The notes under the pieces: generated by a model
What the model was told of the DNA's origin: nothing
What the model saw: only the letters and a program-made list of their open reading frames with translations
The model's database searches: none
In this document: positions 25,494 through 34,386 of the stretch, one piece after another
How the letters are laid out: each line of letters opens with the position of its first letter
Numbering within the stretch: the stretch's first letter is position 1
Source: Mucilaginibacter sp. KACC 22773
Lineage (GTDB): Bacteria > Bacteroidota > Bacteroidia > Sphingobacteriales > Sphingobacteriaceae
Reading direction: 5' to 3'
Length of the DNA: 64,000 bases
NCBI RefSeq assembly: GCF_028736215.1
Contig: NZ_CP117883.1
Span: 6,634,001-6,698,000 of the forward strand
Program-made: the position numbers and the translations under genes

Positions 25494-26358
25494 CTATAGA
25501 AAACTTATCAATCAGTAAATTCAATAAGCGGTCGTGAATTTCCATATACATAGGGTCGTGTACTATAAATTTTTTATTACGCGGCCTTGCCAATGGTACA
25601 TCCACAATTTCTTTTATAGTAGCCGCAGGGCCGTTGTTCATAACTACTACCCTGTCTGCCAAAAAAATGGCCTCTTCAATATCATGCGTAACCATTACAA
25701 TGGTTTTTTCGCGATGATCAAGGTTCCATAATTTTAATAGTTCAACGTGCATGGCACTTTTGGTTAAGGCGTCAAGCGCACCAAAAGGCTCATCAAGTAA
25801 TAATATTTTTGGATTGATAGCAAAGGCGCGGGCTATAGCCACCCGTTGTTTCATGCCGCCCGAAAGCTGGCCGGGCAACTTATCTTTATGTTCCCAAAGG
25901 TTCACCATCCTTAAATTAGTTTCCACTAATTTAAGACGCTCTGCAGCAGGCAGTTCTTTAAGGGCTGCACCAACTGCTACTTCAATATTTTTATAAACTG
26001 TAAGCCACGGAAGCAGCGAATAATTTTGAAACACAATTCCTCTGTCGGGCCCGGGCGAGTTTACTTTTTTGCCATTGGCATACACCTCGCCACTTGTTGG
26101 TTTAACCATGCCGCTTATGGTGCTCATCAGGGTTGATTTACCACAGCCGGAATGGCCTATCAATGCAACTATTTCGCCTTTTCTTACTGTCAAATCAATT
26201 TCTTTAACAGCGGTATATATTCCTTTGGGCGTTTTAAAACTAACTGTCACATTATTTATCTGGATACTTACCGGCGTATTGACGGCTTGTTCCAAAATAA
26301 TTTCAGCAGTTGCAGTAATGTCATCCTCAAGTGGTGCAATTATTGACATGTTACTCAT
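25480..26358 (-). CDS. Nitrate ABC transporter ATP-binding protein (NrtD type)
   Basis: 292 residues. Walker A is GHSGCGKST (~68-76), the signature is LSGGMKQRVAIARAF, and Walker B is ILLLDEPFGALD followed by the H-loop VTHDIEEA. It is the SsuB/TauB/NrtD subtype of ATPases that partners with CmpB/NrtB-like permeases. A C-terminal substrate-binding fusion as in NrtC is absent. It lies 33 bp after the permease gene. Confidence 0.9.
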   Translation of the reverse strand: MSNMSIIAPLEDDITATAEIILEQAVNTPVSIQINNVTVSFKTPKGIYTAVKEIDLTVRKGEIVALIGHSGCGKSTLMSTISGMVKPTSGEVYANGKKVNSPGPDRGIVFQNYSLLPWLTVYKNIEVAVGAALKELPAAERLKLVETNLRMVNLWEHKDKLPGQLSGGMKQRVAIARAFAINPKILLLDEPFGALDALTKSAMHVELLKLWNLDHREKTIVMVTHDIEEAIFLADRVVVMNNGPAATIKEIVDVPLARPRNKKFIVHDPMYMEIHDRLLNLLIDKFSIDDEH

Positions 26359-26391
26359 AAAATTAAATTTTAAATAAATGATGATTAATTT

Positions 26392-27177
26392 TTAAACCGC
26401 GTACGAGAATCTTTGCTGCAACCAGGTAAAACACCTATCAAGCAATGAGCCTACTACTCCTATAATGATAATAGCTACTAAAATTTTTGCTACGCTACCG
26501 CCATTAAATCCTTCTTCCCAAACAAAGTTGCCCAGGCCAATTCCTCCCGAAAGCATTTCGCCGGCAACAATTACCATCCAGGCAATACCTATTGACAGCC
26601 TTAGCCCGGTAATAATATGGGGCAGGCTAAATGGCAATAATATTTTGGTAAGATATTTCCACTTTGAAAAGCCAAAAGCCTTACTTACATTTTTGTGATC
26701 CTGCGGGATATTTGATGCACCAAACGCTGCATTGATGAGCGTTGGCCACAAACAGCATATAAAAATCATGAATATACTGGCCTTTGGCGAATCCTGGAAA
26801 ATGGCCAGGCCTAAGGGAAACCACGCCAGGGGCGAAACCGGCTTTAAAATTTGCACCATCGGGTTAATAACCCGCATAGCTATTTTGCTGCTCCCCATAA
26901 TTAAGCCAATGGGTATTGCAAATAAACTGCCCAAACCAAAACCAATGCTTACCCGGCTAAGCGAGCTCAGCAGTTTGGTGCCTATCCCTTTCTGGTCGGC
27001 ATCGTTTTGAAATGGATGCTGTATTACCTCCTTAAAAACAGTCCAGGTAGCCGATGGGGCAGGAATCTCGTTTTTAGTGAGCTTAGCTATTAAAGCCCAT
27101 ATACCGCCCATGATGATCATGCCTGCCAGGAAATAGACTACCGACATGGCCGTTTTTACCGAAAATAATTGCTTCAT
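26392..27177 (-). CDS. Nitrate ABC transporter permease (NrtB type)
   Basis: 261 residues with six or so membrane segments and the family EAA-type loop (AFGASNIPQDHKNVSKAFGFSKWKYLTKILLPFSLPHIITGLRLS). The C-terminus has AWMVIVAGEMLSGGIGLGNFVWE, typical of nitrate/sulfonate permeases. It lies between the binding protein and the ATPase and is preceded by a strong hairpin in the 78-bp gap. Confidence 0.9.
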   Translation of the reverse strand: MKQLFSVKTAMSVVYFLAGMIIMGGIWALIAKLTKNEIPAPSATWTVFKEVIQHPFQNDADQKGIGTKLLSSLSRVSIGFGLGSLFAIPIGLIMGSSKIAMRVINPMVQILKPVSPLAWFPLGLAIFQDSPKASIFMIFICCLWPTLINAAFGASNIPQDHKNVSKAFGFSKWKYLTKILLPFSLPHIITGLRLSIGIAWMVIVAGEMLSGGIGLGNFVWEEGFNGGSVAKILVAIIIIGVVGSLLDRCFTWLQQRFSYAV

Positions 27178-27200
27178 ATCATTTTAATGTTTTGGTAAAA

Positions 27201-27227
27201 CCTGCCGGGCCAAATAAGCCCGGCAGG
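27201..27227 (-). terminator. Intra-operon hairpin between binding protein and permease genes
   Basis: A perfect 10-bp GC-rich stem CCTGCCGGGC / GCCCGGCAGG with a 7-base loop. On the minus strand TTTT follows directly. It sits in the 78-bp gap after nrtA and probably reduces readthrough or protects the upstream mRNA, which is a common way to make binding protein in excess of permease. Confidence 0.65.
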
Positions 27228-27255
27228 CTTTTTCCATGTTAATTAACTATTCAAC

Positions 27256-28482
27256 CTATTTTTTTGAACCGGCTATATACGGTGCCGGATTTTTTGGATC
27301 AAAAACTATAGTTTCCAGGTTTGTTTTAAACGGTTTCATATCCTCCTGTACAGGTACCCCCATACTTTTGGCAACCTCGGCGTATAAATCGTCCAGGATC
27401 AACTTCTGCGCTACTGCCGAATAATCCGGAGCCGTGCTTATCATTCCAAAACGCATATACTGGGCCATAAACCAGATACCGTATGATAGTTTTGGTGTAT
27501 TTACCGCGCCATTGTTGTAAAACAACATATAATCATCCTTGTATTTTTGTACACCCAGGTCGCAACCGATTTCTGTCGATCCCATTAACCGGGCCTCAAT
27601 AACCTGTACCGGTGCATTCACATAATTAGGTTTGCTTAATAAAAGCGCTGCCTTTTTGCGGTTGCTCATTACATCAAGCCATTTGCAGGCTTCAATAAGG
27701 GCTTTCATCACATTTTTAAGGTCTTCTTTATCGTTTTCTGCAAATGCTTTGTTGGCCACCAGCGCCTTTTCGGGATGGTTTTTCCATATGTCCTGGCTGG
27801 ATATTTGGGTAAACCCAATTCCCTGGGTTGCCGCTACGCCGTTCCATGGTTCGCCTACACTAAAGCCTTCCATATTATCCACCCTCATGTTGGCTACCAT
27901 TTGCGGCGGTGGTATGGTAATGATACCCACCGATTTAGCATTTACACCGCATGCTGCCAGCCAGTTGCGAAGCCATATATCATGCGTGCCGCCCGGAAAC
28001 GTCATGGCAAAGGTTACTTCCTTACGGGACTTTACATCTTTAATAGCAGCCGCTACCTTTTTCAGATCGCGAAAACCAACCAGCCCGCAAAAATCTTTCG
28101 ACAGGGTTATAGCCTGGCCATTATTGTTGAGGATCATGGCTATCTTCATTTCCGACCCGGCTTTCCCACCAATCCCTGTGTATACCGAAAATGGCATAGA
28201 AAAGAGGCAGTGCGCGGCATCGAGTTCGCCATTTAATATTTTATCGCGGATAACCGCCCATGATGCTTCTTTTGATAGCTGTACATCAACACCATATTTG
28301 GCAAAAAAGCCCATTTCTTTTGCAATTACCAGGGGGGCGCAATCTGTTAACGGGATAAAGCCCAGCTTAACAACTTTTTTTGGCTGTTTGGCAACAGCGC
28401 CGCTTACCACAAGTAAAGCGCACAAACACCATAATAGCATGGGTTTGTAATATTTTTGTATATGTATATTCATTGCAGGCAT
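27256..28482 (-). CDS. Nitrate ABC transporter substrate-binding protein (NrtA/CmpA type)
   Basis: 408 residues. The signal peptide (~residues 14-33, PMLLWCLCALLVVSGAVA) has an AVA-K cleavage site with no clear lipobox. Family motifs include KLGFIPLTDCAPLVIAKEMGFFAKYG, FPGGTHDIWLRNWLAACGV, and VGEPWNGVAA. NrtA binds nitrate (CmpA bicarbonate), and the operon makes nitrate likely. It lies 20 bp after the porin gene. Confidence 0.9.
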   Translation of the reverse strand: MPAMNIHIQKYYKPMLLWCLCALLVVSGAVAKQPKKVVKLGFIPLTDCAPLVIAKEMGFFAKYGVDVQLSKEASWAVIRDKILNGELDAAHCLFSMPFSVYTGIGGKAGSEMKIAMILNNNGQAITLSKDFCGLVGFRDLKKVAAAIKDVKSRKEVTFAMTFPGGTHDIWLRNWLAACGVNAKSVGIITIPPPQMVANMRVDNMEGFSVGEPWNGVAATQGIGFTQISSQDIWKNHPEKALVANKAFAENDKEDLKNVMKALIEACKWLDVMSNRKKAALLLSKPNYVNAPVQVIEARLMGSTEIGCDLGVQKYKDDYMLFYNNGAVNTPKLSYGIWFMAQYMRFGMISTAPDYSAVAQKLILDDLYAEVAKSMGVPVQEDMKPFKTNLETIVFDPKNPAPYIAGSKK

Positions 28483-28502
28483 TTTAAGTTTTAATGATTT
28501 AG

Positions 28503-30110
28503 TTATTGTTTAATAGCTACTGGTTTACTGTAAAAAAAGTCGGGGGTAAATTTTAACATCACATAAGCCCAGGTACCTGTTTTATTAAAGGTTGCGGCAG
28601 TAACATCGTTTACGGCTTGTGCTTTAGCAAACGGCATACTGTCTGTAGCTTTCATGAGCGAGTAAGCCAATTCAATATTGGTAAACTTGTTCATGTTGTA
28701 GCTAAACTGTAAATCGGCTTCTTTACCCAGGTTTTTACTTATGGTTGTACCATCGGCCTTTTTCATATCCTTATTTAAGGAGAATGAATGCAGATCAAGA
28801 CCTAAAGCAAAGGTGTTAGCGGTATATTTAAATTTAACGTAAGGGTTGTTTAAACCGCCTTTAGGCGATCCGGTGCCTGCATAAAAATAATCCATGTAGC
28901 CCCAGAATTTGTGCGGTGTGCCGTATAGCGGATCGAAGGAATTGTTTTTTCCCGCCGCCTGGTCGGCAACGGTTGTGCCCGATAGTACATCATAACCCGG
29001 TGTTATGCTGAAAAGATCTTTTTGGTAAGTTGCGGCAACAGTATAGTGGTAGGCACTCATGGTTTTACCATCCCTGTCGTTACCCGATTGACGGTAATAA
29101 GCGGCTTGTATCGCTATTTTCCCAAAACCAGAGGCATTACCAAAAGTTGGGCTAAGCATTAACCCGTATGTGTAGCGTTTATTTACGCCATAATTATAGG
29201 TATCGGTTGCACCATTTGGCACAAAACGCCTGCCGTAAACATATCCGGCTGCTGCGCTGCCTACAGAATCGAGGCGATATTTACCGAAGTTATCGTTAAA
29301 TACCAAAATAGACATCTTGGTTTGATCAAACTTTTTGCTGATATACAAACTGGTGAACGATTTGTAATTTTGCGTAGCTCCATTAGTACCGGCGGGGTTT
29401 GTAAATAAGGGGGTGCCCGTTTTTGAACTATTGTTTGCCGCACTTCCTGCTGCAGTTAACGGAACAATACCGGCCGGAAGCGGTACCAGCGTACCTAAAC
29501 TGTTTTTAATATATGCAGGCAAATTGCCCGGTAAATAATTACTATTGGTTACGCCATTGGCATCGGTATTTTGATTATAAGCAAAACCCAGATCAACCTG
29601 CCAGCCGTGGTGCACGGCTTTTAACAATGCCATATCATGCTGGCGTGCCTGTTGTAGCCAATCGAGGTTACCAATAAGGCGCGAATCATCATAAATTAAT
29701 TCCTGACGGCCTATTTTAAAGGTAAGTAAATCCAATAACTTAAACTTAACGTTAGTATCGGCTTTGTTGGCCAGCGTTAGCTCGGCCCAGCCTTCATGTA
29801 GCATCAAACGGTTACCGTCCGCCGCTGATATGGTTGAAGCATCAGCTCCCCATACCCTAATATCCTGAACACTAACGCCAAATGTTAAAAGATCCCATTT
29901 ATAACCAAAGTTTAAACGGGTACGTTGCGAAATAAAATCGGCGCTTTTTGCGCCTTTTGGCACAAGGTTACCATAGCCATCACGGGCTTCTCCCCGTATA
30001 CGTAATTGCCCTGCCAGGCTAAACTGGGCCTTTGCAATATTAATTTGTAAGGTGCCTGAAATTAAAATTACGGCGAATATTATGAATTTATAACGTACAT
30101 TTTTATACAT
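28503..30110 (-). CDS. Alginate-export-family outer-membrane porin
   Basis: 535 residues. The signal peptide ends at IAKAQ, followed by FSLAGQLRIRGEARDGYGN and the conserved FISQRTRLNFGYKWDLLTFGVSVQD, then IGRQELIYDDSRLIGNLDW. This pattern is that of Alginate_exp-type outer-membrane barrels. It is the first gene of the nitrate operon and could be the outer-membrane route for nitrate, which is an inference from position. The last strand ends FFYSKPVAIKQ. Confidence 0.8.
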   Translation of the reverse strand: MYKNVRYKFIIFAVILISGTLQINIAKAQFSLAGQLRIRGEARDGYGNLVPKGAKSADFISQRTRLNFGYKWDLLTFGVSVQDIRVWGADASTISAADGNRLMLHEGWAELTLANKADTNVKFKLLDLLTFKIGRQELIYDDSRLIGNLDWLQQARQHDMALLKAVHHGWQVDLGFAYNQNTDANGVTNSNYLPGNLPAYIKNSLGTLVPLPAGIVPLTAAGSAANNSSKTGTPLFTNPAGTNGATQNYKSFTSLYISKKFDQTKMSILVFNDNFGKYRLDSVGSAAAGYVYGRRFVPNGATDTYNYGVNKRYTYGLMLSPTFGNASGFGKIAIQAAYYRQSGNDRDGKTMSAYHYTVAATYQKDLFSITPGYDVLSGTTVADQAAGKNNSFDPLYGTPHKFWGYMDYFYAGTGSPKGGLNNPYVKFKYTANTFALGLDLHSFSLNKDMKKADGTTISKNLGKEADLQFSYNMNKFTNIELAYSLMKATDSMPFAKAQAVNDVTAATFNKTGTWAYVMLKFTPDFFYSKPVAIKQ

Positions 30111-30154
30111 TTGAATTGGTTTTTTATTTGTTAAAGCGATTAAAAACTATACTG

Positions 30155-30195
30155 GCCCTGCCTGGGAATGCGACCTCCCGACAGGGCTTTTTTTT
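30155..30195. terminator. GC-rich hairpin in the leader of the nitrate operon, with U-tract on the plus strand
   Basis: The outer stem is GCCCTG (30155-30160) with CAGGGC (30182-30187), and an inner GGGA/TCCC pair sits within it. On the plus strand eight T follow, as in an intrinsic terminator, yet no plus-strand gene ends here. On the minus strand the hairpin would be in the 5' leader, 45-80 bases upstream of the porin ATG. It may block antisense transcription or regulate the leader. Confidence 0.55.
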
Positions 30196-30314
30196 ATATT
30201 TTTTTTATTTTCACCATAGGCGACACCTTTTTTTTAATAATTCCTGATTTAATTTAATAAATATATCGTATTTAATGAATAAATGCAAATATTTGCATCG
30301 AAAAGTTAATTTTT

Positions 30315-30328
30315 ATGATTAAAATCAT
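30315..30328. promoter_or_regulatory. Fnr-like box 1
   Basis: ATGATTAAAATCAT contains TGATnnnnATCA, the core of the FNR consensus TTGATnnnnATCAA, with only the outermost base of each arm different. It is central in the divergent region between the nitrate operon and the Crp/Fnr gene. Confidence 0.5.
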
Positions 30329-30392
30329 GTAATTATTAATTTTTTATCAAAATTTTAAATTTTGACAGCTTAAAAATTGACAAAATATGTTT

Positions 30393-30406
30393 TTGATAAT
30401 TTTCAA
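30393..30406. promoter_or_regulatory. Fnr-like box 2
   Basis: TTGATAATTTTCAA fits TTGA-N6-TCAA exactly. It is 65 bp from box 1, in the same divergent region. The obvious candidate binder is the Crp/Fnr protein encoded just downstream. Confidence 0.5.
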
Positions 30407-30551
30407 GTCGATAAAAATTGAATAATTCGCAATTAAATTCAATGAAAATCAATATTCGTTAATCAAAACTGCTTAAATGAAGTAAATTTTAACAGATAAC
30501 ACGATTTTTATCACTATTTTTAATAAAAACACAACAGAAACTACGTACTAA

Positions 30552-31247
30552 ATGAAAAAGAACATCCATTGCGACAATCAAACTTGCACTTTATGCAAAA
30601 GCTGCATAAAAGAATGGTTGCCCGCCATTGCCGCGAACAGAAAAAACTTCAAAGTCAAGAAAGGACAGGTTATTTTTAGCGAAGGCGACCCGGTTACCGG
30701 AATCTATTTTGTGTACCAGGGAAATGTGAAAGTTCACAAAAAATGGGGCTCAGATAAGGAACTCATTATCCGCTTTGCCAATAATGGAGCCATTTTTGGG
30801 CACAGGGTGTTAGGAAAACACGCAACCCATTACCCTATTTCGGCAACAGCACTTGAAAATGGCATTATATGTTATGTTGATATGGAATTTTTTGAGGCAA
30901 CTTTGAAAGTAAACCCTCAATATACCTACCAACTGATGTTATTTTTTGCTGACGAATTACAGGAAGCAGAAAAAAAGATGCGCAACCTGGCACATATGCC
31001 TGTTAAAGGCCGCGTTGCCCATGCTTTGGTTTCACTAAAAGACCAGTTTGGCATTAACAAAGATGGCCATATTGATATTGAACTTACCCGCCAGGACCTG
31101 GCCTCTTATGCCGGCGCAACTTATGAAACCGTTTTCAGAGTAGTGAACGAGCTGACCCAGGAAGACATTATAAGCACCAACGGCAAAAAGATTAGTATTA
31201 TTAACGGCGAAAAATTATTTGCTTTAACACAAGACACCAACCAGTAA
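30552..31247 (+). CDS. Crp/Fnr-family regulator with N-terminal cysteine cluster
   Basis: 231 residues. An N-terminal Cys set (C7, C12, C15, C18; spacing x4, x2, x2) precedes the cyclic-nucleotide-binding-like domain (~30-140: GQVIFSEGDPVTGIYFVYQGNVKVHK) and a C-terminal HTH_Crp domain (~155-220: ELTRQDLASYAGATYETVFRVVNEL). E. coli FNR also carries its cluster cysteines at the N-terminus, though with different spacing, so an Fe-S redox or nitric-oxide sensor is plausible. The helix EPAGxSRETVxR-type contact is here AGATYETVFR. It sits between the nitrate uptake operon and nirBD and is the likely regulator of both. Confidence 0.88.
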   Translation: MKKNIHCDNQTCTLCKSCIKEWLPAIAANRKNFKVKKGQVIFSEGDPVTGIYFVYQGNVKVHKKWGSDKELIIRFANNGAIFGHRVLGKHATHYPISATALENGIICYVDMEFFEATLKVNPQYTYQLMLFFADELQEAEKKMRNLAHMPVKGRVAHALVSLKDQFGINKDGHIDIELTRQDLASYAGATYETVFRVVNELTQEDIISTNGKKISIINGEKLFALTQDTNQ

Positions 31248-31265
31248 TATAAAATACCAAACAAT

Positions 31266-31334
31266 GAATAATGAATGTGAAACACCGAAGTTTCTCCTTC
31301 ATTATTCGATATTGGATATTTAGTGTTCGATATT
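31266..31334. repeat. Second copy of the interleaved palindromic element
   Basis: It carries GAATAATGAA (31266-31275), AACACCGAA (31281-31289), TTCATTATTCGATATT (31298-31313) and AGTGTTCGATATT (31322-31334). These blocks match those at 11135-11215, including an exact 15-mer TCATTATTCGATATT, but in a different order. It lies between the convergent Crp/Fnr and nirD genes. Confidence 0.65.
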
Positions 31335-31460
31335 TAAATCGGTTCGTAATTCCTGAACCTAATGCCATTTAAGAGCGACAGGGCACCCGTTTGTACAAAA
31401 AAGGCGGCAACCCTGTTGGATCCCCGCCTGAAATAGCTTTAATTATTTGCCTGCATCTTC

Positions 31461-31811
31461 TCAGGCAATACCTACAAATACTTTACCATCAGCAACCTTT
31501 ACAGGATAGGTTTTAATAACCAGCTCCTCTTCGCCAATGCATTCGCCGGTAAGTAGCGAGAATGCTTTTTTATGAAATGGGCAGGCAACTTTCGGCTCAC
31601 AACTTTCGCCGGTACTACCTATCATTCCCCGCGAAATAGCCATCTGCTGTTTATGCGGACAAAGATTTTGGGTTGCATACCACTCGCCCCGGCGGCTAAA
31701 ATTAAATATAGCAATCTGCTCATCGCCATGCTTTACGCACGATCCGCCATTTTCCGGCACATCATCTACATAACAGGCCAGTATCCATTTAATTTCTATC
31801 GCTGTTTCCAT
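31461..31811 (-). CDS. nirD: Nitrite reductase small subunit (NirD)
   Basis: 116 residues from the ATG at 31811 (an upstream in-frame ATG at 31832 adds seven residues without family support). It is a Rieske-type fold with two motifs at the expected places, NLCPHKQQ and CPFHKKAF. The first lacks the usual CxH spacing but keeps Cys-Pro-His. NirD works with NirB in NADH-dependent nitrite reduction to ammonia. It lies 79 bp downstream of nirB. Confidence 0.92.
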   Translation of the reverse strand: METAIEIKWILACYVDDVPENGGSCVKHGDEQIAIFNFSRRGEWYATQNLCPHKQQMAISRGMIGSTGESCEPKVACPFHKKAFSLLTGECIGEEELVIKTYPVKVADGKVFVGIA

Positions 31812-31890
31812 TGTATTATATTTTATCAGCACAACACGCCATATTAAACATGCGGCCTTCTTTTTGAATTTTGAATTTTTACTTTGAAAC

Positions 31891-34386
31891 TTACCACCCC
31901 TTGGCTTTCACCTGTTCGCGCATTGGTTCAAACTGCGCGGTGGGGTCTTTCTCTTCGGGTGCATTTATAAAGTGGGCAAAACGTTTGCGCATGGCCGGAT
32001 TTTCAACCACTTCTTTCCATTCACAGTGATAGGTATTTACCAGCGCCTGCATTTCTTCTTCAAGCTGTTCGGCCAGGCCAAGGCTATCGTTTACAATTAC
32101 ATTTTTAAGATAGCTCATTCCGCCATCCAGCTTATTAAGCCAGGTTGCAGTACGGGTTAGCGGGTCGGCGGTTTTGATATAAAACATCAGGAACCTATCC
32201 AGGTATTTCACCAATGTTTCTTTGTCAATATCGGTAGCTAATAACTGGGCGTGCTGCGGTTTTGAACCACCGTTGCCACAGATATACAGGTTCCAGCCTT
32301 TTTCGGTAGCTATAATCCCAAAATCCTTTGATTGCGCTTCGGCACATTCACGTACACAACCGCTTACACCACCTTTAAGCTTATGCGGTGCACGGATACC
32401 TTTATACCTGTCTTCAATCTCAATAGCAAAAGTTACACTATCATGCAAACCAAACCGGCACCAGGTGCTGCCCACGCAGCTTTTTACTGTACGCAGCGCT
32501 TTGCCGTATGCATGGCCGCTTTCAAAACCGGCATCTATCAGCTCTTCCCAAATTAATGGCAAATCGCTTAAGTGCGCACCAAACAAATCAATACGCTGAC
32601 CACCAGTTATTTTGGTATACAATCCGTATCGTTTGGCCACCTGGCCAATTACTATCAGTTTGTCGGGCGTAATTTCTCCTCCTGGGATGCGTGGCACTAC
32701 AGAATAAGTACCGCCTTTTTGAATGTTGGCCAAAAACCTGTCATTGCTATCCTGTATTACTTCCTGTTTTACTATCACATCGTTCCACAGGCTCGATAGG
32801 ATGCTGGCAACAACCGGCTTACAAGTTTCGCAGCCATCGCCTTTACCGTAATGGTCAAGTACCAGGTCGTAATTTTTAAGCTTATTTATTTTTACCAGGT
32901 CAAACAACTCCTGGCGCGAGTAGTCAAAATGCTCGCAAATTACATTTTTAACATACTGACCATTTGCCTTCTGGGTACCGGCAATTAAATCTTTCACCAG
33001 TGGTACGCAACCACCGCAACCGGTACCTGCTTTGGTGCATTTTTTCATACCATCAATACTGGTAACACCGCCATCGGTAACCGCCGAGCAGATTGCGCCC
33101 TTGGTTACGGCCTCGCATGAGCAGATAAGCGCATCGTCGGGCAGGTTCATTACGCCGGCGCCCTCATTTGCCGCCCCGCCTCTTGAGCCCAGTATCAAAT
33201 CTTCCGGATCGGGTGGCAATACAATTTTATTATTAACCGTTTGCAGCAGCATATTGTAAGCCTCTGCATCGCCAATTAAAATGCCACCTAACAGGTTCTT
33301 CCCATCATTAGTAATATTAATGCGTTTGTATATTCCCTTGTGGGTATCTTCAAACAAAATGGTGCGGCAATCGGGTTCGGTAATAAAGGCATCGCCAAAG
33401 CTGGCTACATCAACGCCAATTAATTTTAATTTGGTACTCATATCGTACCCGTAAAAAGACTTGTCGGCCGCGGTTAAATGAGCGGCCGCAATATCAGCCA
33501 TCTCATAACCGGGCGCAATCAAACCATAAATCATTCCCTCGTATAGGGCACATTCGCCAATGGCGTAAATGTGCTCATCGCTGGTTTGCATTTTTTCGTT
33601 CACTACAATGCCGCCGCGGGTGCCTACGTGCAGGCCGGCCAGTTTTGCAAGTTCATCGCGCGGGCGGATACCTGCCGATATTACCAGCATATCTACAGCA
33701 AGTTGACTATCGTCATTAAACTTTAGTGATTGAATTTTTTTTTCGCCTACAATGGCTGCTGTACTTTTATTTAAATGAATGTGCAAACCCAGCTGGCTTA
33801 GTTTCATTTGCAGCATATTACTGCCTGCCGAATCTATTTGCCTTGGCATTAGCCGAGGCGCAAATTCAATAACATGCGTTTCTGTGATACCCAGGTCAAT
33901 CAACGCCTTGGCAGCCTCCAGGCCCAACAAGCCGCCGCCCATAACAGCGCCAGATTTGGCGTTGGCCGCGCAGGCTTTTATAAGTTCCAGATCTTCGATG
34001 GTACGATATACAAACACGCCCTCTTTTTCTATCCCCGGAATATCAGGCACAAAAGCTGATGAACCGGTTGCCAAAACAAGGTAATCGTATTTTAAAGTAA
34101 CTCCTTTTAATGAGTGGATTGTTTTTTCGGTACGGTTAATCTCCTGGATAGGATCGTCCAAATGCAGCGCGATACCATTGTCGGCATACCACGATAAAGT
34201 GGAGAGCGACAGATCATCGGCAGTTTTGCCATTAAAATATTCGCTCAGGTGCACTCTGTCATAAGCGTGACGGGGCTCTTCGCCAAAAACAATTATTTGG
34301 AACTGGGCTGATCTGGCTAAAAGCTTCTCGCAAAACTTATAGCCCACCATACCGTTGCCTACAACAATAATGGTTGGTTTTGACAT
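31891..34386 (-). CDS. nirB: Nitrite reductase large subunit (NirB)
   Basis: 831 residues. The N-terminal FAD/NAD oxidoreductase (TIIVVGNGMVGYKFCEKLL, GAVMGGGLLGLEAAKAL) is followed by BFD-like [2Fe-2S] segments (ALICSCEAVTKGAI...CTKAGTGCGGC, and CETCKPVV). A siroheme/4Fe-4S reductase part follows with SCVGSTWCRFG and GCVRECAEAQSKDFG. It reduces nitrite to ammonium with NADH. Siroheme for it would be made through CobA encoded divergently 287 bp away. Confidence 0.96.
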   Translation of the reverse strand: MSKPTIIVVGNGMVGYKFCEKLLARSAQFQIIVFGEEPRHAYDRVHLSEYFNGKTADDLSLSTLSWYADNGIALHLDDPIQEINRTEKTIHSLKGVTLKYDYLVLATGSSAFVPDIPGIEKEGVFVYRTIEDLELIKACAANAKSGAVMGGGLLGLEAAKALIDLGITETHVIEFAPRLMPRQIDSAGSNMLQMKLSQLGLHIHLNKSTAAIVGEKKIQSLKFNDDSQLAVDMLVISAGIRPRDELAKLAGLHVGTRGGIVVNEKMQTSDEHIYAIGECALYEGMIYGLIAPGYEMADIAAAHLTAADKSFYGYDMSTKLKLIGVDVASFGDAFITEPDCRTILFEDTHKGIYKRINITNDGKNLLGGILIGDAEAYNMLLQTVNNKIVLPPDPEDLILGSRGGAANEGAGVMNLPDDALICSCEAVTKGAICSAVTDGGVTSIDGMKKCTKAGTGCGGCVPLVKDLIAGTQKANGQYVKNVICEHFDYSRQELFDLVKINKLKNYDLVLDHYGKGDGCETCKPVVASILSSLWNDVIVKQEVIQDSNDRFLANIQKGGTYSVVPRIPGGEITPDKLIVIGQVAKRYGLYTKITGGQRIDLFGAHLSDLPLIWEELIDAGFESGHAYGKALRTVKSCVGSTWCRFGLHDSVTFAIEIEDRYKGIRAPHKLKGGVSGCVRECAEAQSKDFGIIATEKGWNLYICGNGGSKPQHAQLLATDIDKETLVKYLDRFLMFYIKTADPLTRTATWLNKLDGGMSYLKNVIVNDSLGLAEQLEEEMQALVNTYHCEWKEVVENPAMRKRFAHFINAPEEKDPTAQFEPMREQVKAKGW

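Larger units (their letters stand above)
30111..30551. other. Divergent regulatory region, nitrate operon / Crp-Fnr regulator
   Basis: 441 very AT-rich bases between the porin gene (minus) and the regulator gene (plus). It holds a GC-rich hairpin near the porin side and two Fnr/Crp-like palindromes (listed separately). Both promoters must lie here. No gene is seen. Confidence 0.7.
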
